Of a DNA stretch of 11,345 nucleotides, positions 6,226 to 10,545 are shown piece by piece. Within the stretch, counting starts at the first letter, position 1. Every line of letters begins with the position of its first letter. The position numbers and the translations under genes were made by a program. The notes beneath the pieces were generated by a model. It ran no database searches. It saw only the letters and a list, made by a program, of their open reading frames with translations, and was not told where the DNA came from. Origin of the DNA: Lawsonibacter sp. (GTDB lineage: Bacteria > Bacillota > Clostridia > Oscillospirales > Oscillospiraceae); contig JAAWCR010000103.1 of assembly GCA_022793355.1 (NCBI GenBank), positions 1 through 11,345 of the forward strand, read 5' to 3'.

Positions 6226-7109
6226 ACTGGGGCGAATACCGAAAGGCGATGGAGGCGCTTCCCTTTTCCGACGGGTTTCAGGAACGGACGGAGGAGCTGG
6301 TGCGCCGAAGTATCCAATCAGAAAAGGAGTGTATTTCCATGAAAAAAAGAGGTTTTTATCGTATTCTGGCTGTGGCCGCCGCTGTGGCCATGCTCACCGT
6401 GTCCGCCTACGCCGCCTCCCGGTGGCTCAGCCCCGCCCAGGTGGCGGATATGGTCGGAAATCCCGCGCTGTCTCGAGCCTTTGAAGGTGAGAACGCCGTG
6501 AAGATGAATCAATCGGTGCAGACCGGCGACCTATCCGTCACACTGGCGGGCATGGTGTCCGGAAAGAACCTAAGCGACTGGACGGACGAGGCCGACCAGT
6601 CCCGTACCTATGCGGTGATGATTTTGGAGAGCCTGGATGGTACGGCGCTGAACGTGGAGAACTTCCCGCTGGGCCAGTATACCTTTACGCCTCTGGTGGC
6701 TGGATTTACACCCTGGTCGGTGAACAGCTGGACCCTCGATACCGGTGTCTCCCTTCTGGAGCAGGATGGGGTGCTGTACTATCTGCTGGACGTACAGAAC
6801 CTGGAGATGTTTGCGGACCACACGGTATATGTGGCCTTCTACCAGGGCGCGTCGCCCAGCCTGGATTACTTTGTGATGGCGGAGGACGGTACAATCTCCT
6901 TCGCGGAGAAATTTGAGGGCCCTCGCGCTCTGTTTACCCTTCCTCTGGAGCAGAGCAAGGCCGACCCCGCCGCTGTGGAACAGTTTATGGACAACAGCGG
7001 ATTTGACCGGGACTGGTTTACCACTGTCGCCCCTGTGGATGACAGCCAGCCCGCGCCGGAACCGGGGACAAGTAAGGAACCGTTTGGGTTTGTAGAGGAG
7101 TTCGATTAA
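6222..7109 (+). CDS. Membrane-anchored anti-sigma-factor-like protein, DUF4179-type (295 aa)
   Basis: ATG 6222 overlaps the sigma stop as ATGA, so translation is coupled. The frame is open further upstream, but that part lies antiphase inside the sigma gene. The opening MNWGEYRKAMEALPFSDGFQERT resembles that of the first anti-sigma-like protein (MNINNYRRAMDQITPGTELKER), and I read it as the sigma-contacting tail. One membrane segment follows at about 47-66 (YRILAVAAAVAMLTVSAYAA), then an extracytoplasmic domain to the end. That domain has a Pro/acidic tail, and NAVKMNQSVQTGDLSVTLAGMVSG at 91-114 is typical of DUF4179-like proteins. It probably holds the sigma factor at the membrane until an outside signal is sensed; this is inference from topology and gene order. 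An internal ATG at 6339 with its own AAGGAG could yield a shorter form without most of the tail. Confidence 0.8.
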   Translation: MNWGEYRKAMEALPFSDGFQERTEELVRRSIQSEKECISMKKRGFYRILAVAAAVAMLTVSAYAASRWLSPAQVADMVGNPALSRAFEGENAVKMNQSVQTGDLSVTLAGMVSGKNLSDWTDEADQSRTYAVMILESLDGTALNVENFPLGQYTFTPLVAGFTPWSVNSWTLDTGVSLLEQDGVLYYLLDVQNLEMFADHTVYVAFYQGASPSLDYFVMAEDGTISFAEKFEGPRALFTLPLEQSKADPAAVEQFMDNSGFDRDWFTTVAPVDDSQPAPEPGTSKEPFGFVEEFD

Positions 7110-7149
7110 CCGGAGCGTCCAGCCGGGCGGCGCCGGCGAGAAGCAGTCT

Positions 7150-7193
7150 GAAGCGGGCCCCCGTCTTGTTGCGCGGGGGTCCGCTTCCTTTTT
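7150..7193 (+). terminator. Intrinsic terminator after the second sigma/anti-sigma pair
   Basis: A 14-bp stem pairs GAAGCGGGCCCCCG (7150-7163) with CGGGGGTCCGCTTC (7174-7187), with one G-T pair and a 10-nt loop. TTTTT follows at 7189-7193. Confidence 0.9.
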
Positions 7194-7208
7194 GCGGAGA
7201 AGCCCGAT

Positions 7209-7237
7209 TCACATTTTCACCCGAGCCACATAGGATA
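7209..7237 (+). promoter_or_regulatory. Candidate mother-cell (sigma-E/sigma-K type) promoter of spoVM
   Basis: CATAGGATA (7229-7237) fits the CATA-type -10 of sigma-E and sigma-K promoters. TCACATT (7209-7215) lies 13 nt upstream and resembles the sigma-E -35 (KMATATT). A start near 7244 gives a leader of about 40 nt. No good sigma-A hexamers are seen here. Confidence 0.45.
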
Positions 7238-7282
7238 GAACAGCCGTCAACGGCAAATTCAACAGGGAGGGGAGGCGTTTTC

Positions 7283-7354
7283 ATGGGTATCGTGGTGGTA
7301 CGTTCCCCCCGGTGTCTGCGGGGACTGCTGCGCAGGATTTTTAAGGTGAAATAG
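7283..7354 (+). CDS. spoVM: SpoVM, spore coat-anchoring amphipathic micro-protein (23 aa)
   Basis: A 23-codon gene with a strong ribosome site (GGGAGGGGAGG, 7264-7274) eight bases before ATG. The product starts MGIVVVRSPRCL and ends RGLLRRIFKVK. Aligned without gaps to B. subtilis SpoVM (26 aa, from memory), Pro9, Leu12, Gly14 and Arg17 are identical. Position 7 is basic in both (R/K), as is position 10, and hydrophobic residues recur at 5-6, 15-16 and 19-20. SpoVM is made in the mother cell, lies in the outer forespore membrane as an amphipathic helix, recognises its convex curvature and recruits SpoIVA. Supporting context: a SipL-like gene follows 125 nt later and spoIVA lies 3.2 kb downstream. 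The shortness of the gene is normal for the family. An unusual feature is Cys11 where B. subtilis has Phe. Confidence 0.85.
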   Translation: MGIVVVRSPRCLRGLLRRIFKVK

Positions 7355-7368
7355 TTTTACGGTCAATT

Positions 7369-7397
7369 GCATACATAAGAACTCCCGGGCATATAGT
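7369..7397 (+). promoter_or_regulatory. Candidate sigma-E-type promoter of the sipL-like gene
   Basis: GCATACA (7369-7375), a 14-nt spacer, then CATATAGT (7390-7397), compared with sigma-E consensus KMATATT and CATACAHT. The predicted start near 7404 leaves about 75 nt of leader. An overlapping second candidate uses CATACATAA (7370-7378) as -10. No terminator separates spoVM from this gene, so read-through from the spoVM promoter is also possible. Confidence 0.45.
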
Positions 7398-7479
7398 GTC
7401 AACAAAGCGGAACTGTTCCTCCCATCCGGCAGGCTGGGATACAGGCTGAGACTCAATGTATGACAAGGGAGAGGATACC

Positions 7480-9000
7480 ATGGAATTTGAACGTGATACT
7501 ATAGTCAGCTATGAGACGGCGGCAGAGGTTACCCTGAGCCAGGAGGAGACGCTGGAGAGCATTGTGCCCGACGCCTGCCCCGATATCCTGCGCATCGTGG
7601 ACGTCTGCGGCCAGGCGACCCTCAGCGGAAAACAAGCCCGGGAGGGAGCAGCCCAGGTCACCGGGATGGTGCGGGCCTCCATCCTCTACCAGCCCGAGGG
7701 AGGCGGCGGGCTGCGGCGCATTGAGGTGGGACTTCCCTTCACCTGTCAGGCAGAGGCTCCCGGGCTCACCGAGCGGGGGACCGTGCTGGCCTGTCCCCGG
7801 CTGCGCTGGGCGGAGGCCCGGGCTCTGAATCCCCGAAAGGTGCTGCTGCGGGTGGATCTGGCGGTGGATATCACCGCCTGCCAGCCGGTGGAGAAGGCGG
7901 TATGCGGCGGTGTGGCGGACGCGGAGGAAAACGACCTGTGCCAGCGGCAGTTCCAGGGGGAACACTATCTGCTGTGTGCCGTACAGGAGAAGCCCTTCAC
8001 CTTCTCAGACCAAATCAGGCTCCAGGCCGGATCCGGGGAGGCCCCCATTCTGCTGGCCGCCCGGGCCCAGCCGGTGTGCACCGAGAGCAAGCTGATCGGA
8101 TCCAAGCTCATCTTCAAGGGGATGGTGGAAGTGGACCTACTGCTTCAGGAGGCGGGAGGGGGGCTGTCCACCAGCCATGAGTCCATGCCCTTCTCCCAGG
8201 CCATCGAGGTGGCCGGGACCGACGGCGAGGGGGACTGCCAGGTGGAGGTGGAGGTTACCTCCTTCCAGTGTACCCCGGACACTGGAGACGGTCGGGAGAT
8301 GGACGTCACCCTGGAGCTGCTGGCCCAGGCCCAGGTGCGCTGCCGCCGGCCGGTGACCCTGCTCCAGGACCTATACAGCACCAGCCATCTTATGGAGGTG
8401 GAGCGGGAGAACCAGCAGCTGTGCCGGCTGGGGGAGCAGTCGGTGCGGCCCCAGGCCGTGCGGGAGCTGCTTGAGACAGGTGAGCTGGTCCGCTCCGTGG
8501 TGGACGCCCGGCTGGCCCTGGGCCAGGTGGCCCAGAGTCGGGAGGGACGGGATCTGGTTCTGAATGTGGACGCCTGGATCACCGTGCTCTACCTGGACGA
8601 AAACGAGCTGGTCCAGTGCATCCGGCGGTCCATTCCCGTGACCTGCCGCCTGGAGTGTTCCGAGGGGGCCAGGTGCAGCTGTTCCTGCGCCTGCCCCGGC
8701 GAGGTGTTCGCGGCCCCCGCCGCTGGCGGGGTGGAGGTGCGCTTCACGGTGGAATTCCACTGCCTGACCACCGAGACAACAGCCGTCCCGGCGGTGACCT
8801 CTGCCCAACTGGGGGAGGCGCGGAACGGGGGAGAGGGCCAGCGGCCCTCGGTGGTCCTGCGCATGCCCGCCCCCGGCGAGGAGCTGTGGGATATCGCCAA
8901 GGCCCACGGAACCACCATGACACAAATTCTCCAGGCCAACGAGCTGGAGGAGGAGACCTTGCCCGTTGGACGCATGCTCCTTATTCCCAGTACCAGGTAA
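7480..9000 (+). CDS. sipL: SipL-like spore coat morphogenetic protein: DUF3794 repeats plus C-terminal LysM (506 aa)
   Basis: SipL of Clostridioides difficile binds SpoIVA through its LysM domain and is needed for coat attachment. It is the functional counterpart of B. subtilis SpoVID. Here the C-terminal LysM lies at about 457-503 (RMPAPGEELWDIAKAHGTT ending PVGRMLLIPS). The rest is a tandem of DUF3794-like modules, roughly 30-115, 175-265 and 335-420, recognisable from repeats such as PDILRIVDVCG and AKLIGSKL-like segments (SKLIGSKLIFKGMVEVDLLL at 203-222). No signal peptide or membrane segment is visible, fitting action in the mother-cell cytosol at the forespore surface. I chose ATG 7480, which follows AAGGGAGAGG; an in-frame ATG at 7456 has no ribosome site. 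About 21 cysteines are present, including C-S-C-S-C-A-C at 399-405. A strong terminator follows. The family call is firm; the SpoIVA-binding role is by homology and context. Confidence 0.88.
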   Translation: MEFERDTIVSYETAAEVTLSQEETLESIVPDACPDILRIVDVCGQATLSGKQAREGAAQVTGMVRASILYQPEGGGGLRRIEVGLPFTCQAEAPGLTERGTVLACPRLRWAEARALNPRKVLLRVDLAVDITACQPVEKAVCGGVADAEENDLCQRQFQGEHYLLCAVQEKPFTFSDQIRLQAGSGEAPILLAARAQPVCTESKLIGSKLIFKGMVEVDLLLQEAGGGLSTSHESMPFSQAIEVAGTDGEGDCQVEVEVTSFQCTPDTGDGREMDVTLELLAQAQVRCRRPVTLLQDLYSTSHLMEVERENQQLCRLGEQSVRPQAVRELLETGELVRSVVDARLALGQVAQSREGRDLVLNVDAWITVLYLDENELVQCIRRSIPVTCRLECSEGARCSCSCACPGEVFAAPAAGGVEVRFTVEFHCLTTETTAVPAVTSAQLGEARNGGEGQRPSVVLRMPAPGEELWDIAKAHGTTMTQILQANELEEETLPVGRMLLIPSTR

Positions 9001-9004
9001 GCCA

Positions 9005-9032
9005 AGAGGCAGGCCCGTTTGGGTCTGCCTCT
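9005..9032 (+). terminator. Intrinsic terminator of sipL (copy 1 of an exact 28-nt repeat)
   Basis: AGAGGCAGGCCC (9005-9016) pairs with GGGTCTGCCTCT (9021-9032) around GTTT. A T-rich but interrupted tail follows (TATATTTATTT). The same 28 nt recur exactly at 9602-9629. Confidence 0.85.
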
Positions 9033-9053
9033 TATATTTATTTCGTATATAGC

Positions 9054-9082
9054 TTGACATGTTGCTAGCGATATAGTATGAT
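9054..9082 (+). promoter_or_regulatory. Consensus sigma-A promoter of the RHH micro-gene
   Basis: TTGACA (9054-9059), exactly 17 nt, then TATGAT (9077-9082). The predicted start near 9089 falls inside the right half of an inverted repeat, so a repressor bound there would block the polymerase. Confidence 0.85.
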
Positions 9083-9092
9083 GACTAGCAAC
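9061..9092. promoter_or_regulatory. Candidate operator: inverted repeat overlapping the promoter
   Basis: GTTGCTAG (9061-9068) and CTAGCAAC (9085-9092) are perfect 8-nt inverted half-sites separated by 16 nt. The left half lies in the spacer next to the -35, the right half covers the predicted transcription start. The gene immediately downstream encodes an RHH protein, a family that commonly binds paired sites at its own promoter. Autorepression is inferred. Confidence 0.6.
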
Positions 9093-9105
9093 GGGAGGTG
9101 AGGCT

Positions 9106-9279
9106 GTGTCCCCCAAAAGCCGGGCTGAGTATTATCGAAAACGGCGTGAAACCATTGGGCAGTTCAGTGTTCCCATGTCGCGAGAAAAGCTAAAGGCGCT
9201 GACAGAGAAATTAAAAAAACAGAACAAGACAAAGACCCAATGGCTCAACGAAAAAATAGACGAAGAACTCGGCCAATAA
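9106..9279 (+). CDS. Ribbon-helix-helix (Arc/CopG-like) DNA-binding micro-protein (57 aa)
   Basis: The start is GTG 9106, four bases after GGGAGGTGA. The N-terminal 14 residues are strongly basic (MSPKSRAEYYRKRR). Then comes a ribbon-helix-helix pattern: a short strand IGQFSVPMS (17-25), helix 1 EKLKALTEKLKKQN (27-40), a Lys/Thr turn, and helix 2 TQWLNEKIDEELG (44-56). Such proteins are dimeric repressors, often antitoxins, plasmid copy-control proteins or accessory-element regulators. The inverted repeat over its promoter supports autorepression. No recognisable toxin gene follows: the next ORF on the same strand is a 67-aa unknown behind a structured leader. The Lys/Asn-rich codon use differs from the GC-rich sporulation genes on either side, consistent with accessory origin. 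Confidence 0.75.
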   Translation: MSPKSRAEYYRKRRETIGQFSVPMSREKLKALTEKLKKQNKTKTQWLNEKIDEELGQ

Positions 9280-9280
9280 A

Positions 9281-9324
9281 AATAGGGTGCTGGCGACTGT
9301 CGCAAGTCCCACCAACACCCTATT
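9281..9324. other. Long imperfect hairpin between the RHH gene and the 67-aa ORF
   Basis: AATAGGGTG (9281-9289) pairs with CACCCTATT (9316-9324). After one mismatch TGG (9291-9293) pairs with CCA (9312-9314), and after an internal loop GACT (9295-9298) pairs with AGTC (9305-9308), leaving a 6-nt loop. No T run follows on the plus strand, so it is not a normal plus-strand terminator. On the minus strand the second arm is followed by TTTTTATT, so it could end leftward transcription. It may also be a structured RNA or a mobile-element end. Confidence 0.5.
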
Positions 9325-9363
9325 ACCACACCAAGGAGGAGCGGCAAATCTGATTATGCCACA

Positions 9364-9386
9364 ACTCCTGGTGAAAATCAAGGAGT
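9364..9386 (+). promoter_or_regulatory. Possible ribosome-site-masking hairpin before the 67-aa ORF
   Basis: ACTCCT (9364-9369) pairs with AGGAGT (9381-9386), which is the ribosome site of the ATG at 9393. The same CTCCT (9365-9369) can pair instead with AGGAG at 9334-9338, an orphan Shine-Dalgarno-like site with no start codon in range. The two pairings are mutually exclusive, so this could be a translational switch. Short helices: moderate to low confidence. Confidence 0.35.
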
Positions 9387-9392
9387 GGAACT

Positions 9393-9596
9393 ATGGATAT
9401 TCAAAAAAACCTTTTGGAATTGGAAGTTTCCGCCCAGCGCATTTCGGATGGCGTAGCGGCGGTCCGGATTATGGTCCTGGGCCTGGAGGGCATGGGGAGC
9501 GAATACACCGGCGCGTTCCACGCTGTTTGGAATTATCTCGCCGAAGCGGAGCGAGAATTTCAAAAACAGCTCGCTGTCTGTCTGGAGACGGTATAA
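9393..9596 (+). CDS. Hypothetical small protein (67 aa)
   Basis: ATG 9393 has AAGGAG seven bases upstream. The product, MDIQKNLLELEVSAQRISDG and onward to KQLAVCLETV, is acidic with alternating hydrophobic residues. It is probably all-helical, with two or three helices (about 3-17, 20-33 and 41-65) and no membrane segment. I do not recognise the family. It is in the same direction as the RHH gene, 113 nt further on, with no terminator of normal form between them, so both may be on one transcript from 9089. The strong terminator at 9601-9635 follows the stop by 4 nt. It is a candidate partner of the RHH protein. A longer frame (9287-9859) overlaps it out of phase and looks non-coding. Confidence 0.6.
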   Translation: MDIQKNLLELEVSAQRISDGVAAVRIMVLGLEGMGSEYTGAFHAVWNYLAEAEREFQKQLAVCLETV

Positions 9597-9601
9597 CAAA
9601 G

Positions 9602-9635
9602 AGAGGCAGGCCCGTTTGGGTCTGCCTCTCTTTTT
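9602..9635 (+). terminator. Intrinsic terminator, copy 2 of the 28-nt repeat, probably bidirectional
   Basis: The hairpin arms 9602-9613 and 9618-9629 are identical to the sipL terminator. Here the stem extends further (G9601-C9630 and A-T pairs), and TTTTT lies at 9631-9635. The A-rich left flank gives a T run on the other strand, so it can also end the converging 49-aa minus-strand gene. Confidence 0.9.
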
Positions 9636-9646
9636 CGCTCCATAAA

Positions 9647-9796
9647 TCAGGTCTCCTGATCCTTGGCCTCCGCAATGGTGTCAATCAGGTCACACAATTC
9701 CTGATTTGTGTAATCCTTTCCGCTCTTTTTAATCAGCCGGCGCAGTTCATAAAGAACAGCTTGTTGTGTGTCCTTACGGTCCTTTTCGGTTCCCAT
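9647..9796 (-). CDS. Hypothetical small protein (49 aa), own consensus promoter
   Basis: Reading leftwards, ATG at 9796 lies eight bases after GGAGG (9805-9809). The product begins MGTEKDRKDTQQAVLYELRR and ends AEAKDQET. It is charged, soluble and probably two helices (about 8-24 and 30-46), without Cys clusters or a membrane segment. I do not recognise the family. Support for a real gene comes from the excellent ribosome site, the near-perfect promoter at 9848-9876 and the convergent terminator after its stop. It could be a small regulatory or accessory-element protein; nothing in the sequence decides this. Transcription from the membrane-protein gene at 9913-10392 may also read into it. Confidence 0.65.
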   Translation of the reverse strand: MGTEKDRKDTQQAVLYELRRLIKKSGKDYTNQELCDLIDTIAEAKDQET

Positions 9797-9847
9797 GAAT
9801 TTCACCTCCGCTGTTATTCAATTCTATTTATTTGCCTCTGCTACATT

Positions 9848-9876
9848 ATTATAGCATGATTTTCACGGTGCTGCAA
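9848..9876 (-). promoter_or_regulatory. Sigma-A promoter of the 49-aa gene
   Basis: On the minus strand TTGCAG (9871-9876), a 17-nt spacer, then TATAAT (9848-9853) preceded by TGC, an extended -10. The predicted start near 9841 leaves a leader of about 45 nt. Confidence 0.8.
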
Positions 9877-9912
9877 GGGGGAATTGATACAGAGGGCTCA
9901 GAGGGCCTCAGG

Positions 9913-10392
9913 TTAAATTTCAGAGGGTAGCTTTACTTGCAGGGTACTCCAATCATAGTCCAGTTCCATGCCGTGGACAAGGCTGTTGATGGGGAGAAAA
10001 CATCGGACTTCGCCCATGCTTCCGTGTCCGTTGCTCGCACGAACGATGGTATAGCCGTCTTGGGTTACCACCGAGTCGTGCCAACTGCCGAGTGTGGAAT
10101 ACAGGAACGCGGCACATGGCAGAATGAACATTGCCAGCGTCAGAGCGAGAGCGCCGGATGAGTACGCCGCAGCCCTTGCAGGATGCTCGTTGGCCAGATG
10201 CTCCAATACCTTTGTACAACGGTGCATAGCCACTGCGAGCAGGACGATCAGAATAAAGTCCATTATATTGCGCGGGCCGCAGCGCCAGCCCATACCAAAC
10301 CAAGGCAGTACAACCCCGCCTCCAAAGCGGAGCAGCGCCACCACCGACAGAGGAATGACCGCCTGGAGCAGCCGTTTATGTTCCAGTTTCAT
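9913..10392 (-). CDS. Small membrane protein of unknown function (159 aa)
   Basis: I chose ATG at 10392, seven bases after GGGAGG; the frame stays open to 10413 without a better site. Three hydrophobic segments are visible at about 8-30 (LLQAVIPLSVVALLRFGGGV), 43-57 (IMDFILIVLLAVAMH) and 78-98 (ALALTLAMFILPCAAF). A soluble C-terminal domain of about 60 residues follows (GYTIVRASNGHGSMGEVRC onward). With a positively charged N-terminus, that domain would lie outside the membrane if all three segments span it. No family recognised. It is transcribed divergently from spoIVA, from its own vegetative-type promoter, so it need not be a sporulation gene. A role as an envelope protein is all that can be said. 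No terminator of normal form follows. Confidence 0.75.
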   Translation of the reverse strand: MKLEHKRLLQAVIPLSVVALLRFGGGVVLPWFGMGWRCGPRNIMDFILIVLLAVAMHRCTKVLEHLANEHPARAAAYSSGALALTLAMFILPCAAFLYSTLGSWHDSVVTQDGYTIVRASNGHGSMGEVRCFLPINSLVHGMELDYDWSTLQVKLPSEI

Positions 10393-10425
10393 TGCCCTGC
10401 CTCCCGATATCAATTTTGTGCCCTC

Positions 10426-10454
10426 ATTCTATCAGATAGGTGAGAAAAAGGCAA
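10426..10454 (-). promoter_or_regulatory. Sigma-A promoter of the membrane-protein gene
   Basis: On the minus strand TTGCCT (10449-10454), a 17-nt spacer, then TAGAAT (10426-10431) preceded by TGA, an extended -10. It ends about 19 bp from the spoIVA promoter on the other strand, so the two divergent promoters are back to back. Confidence 0.7.
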
Positions 10455-10472
10455 GCATTTTTTGACCCTCTG

Positions 10473-10501
10473 TTATATTCCACAGCTTATCCTCATACAT
10501 T
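10473..10501 (+). promoter_or_regulatory. Sigma-E-type promoter of spoIVA
   Basis: TTATATT (10473-10479), a 14-nt spacer, then CATACATT (10494-10501). The -10 matches the sigma-E consensus CATACAHT in full and the -35 matches KMATATT at six of seven positions. The spacing is right. spoIVA is a known sigma-E gene in Bacillus and Clostridia. Predicted start near 10508, about 38 nt before GTG. Confidence 0.8.
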
Positions 10502-10545
10502 GTAAGGAAATACCGGCTGACAGTGAGGCCGAAGGAGGAATTGCA

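Larger units (their letters stand above)
9005..9629. repeat. Pair of identical 28-nt terminator hairpins flanking a small-gene cassette
   Basis: Positions 9005-9032 and 9602-9629 are identical over 28 nt, including the GTTT loop and the single G-T pair in the stem. Between them (569 nt) lie the RHH micro-gene, a structured leader and a 67-aa ORF. The second copy has better flanking: AAAG before and CTTTTT after extend the stem and supply a proper T run. Functional conservation alone would not keep loop and wobble pair identical. This suggests a recent duplication, or insertion of a cassette carrying the terminator. Confidence 0.7.

Noticed and set aside
9281..9324. Hairpin as an intrinsic terminator for the RHH gene
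   Set aside because: The second arm is followed by ACCACACC rather than a T run on the plus strand. Only the minus-strand orientation would fit.
9054..9596. Classic toxin-antitoxin operon (RHH antitoxin plus toxin)
   Set aside because: The 67-aa partner does not resemble RelE, ParE, MazF, HicA or any toxin I know, and 113 nt with a hairpin separate the genes. Kept only as a hypothesis in the findings.
9287..9859. 190-codon plus-strand frame across the second terminator
   Set aside because: It runs through a hairpin terminator and over the 67-aa and 49-aa genes, and is rich in Arg/Gly/Pro. The ATG at 9356 within it is 16 nt from the nearest ribosome-like site, too far.
9890..9928. Three CAGAGGG repeats near the 3' end of the membrane-protein gene, with an inverted copy near 10466
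   Set aside because: Seven to eight bases only, one copy inside coding sequence. Easily chance, and no element structure is attached.
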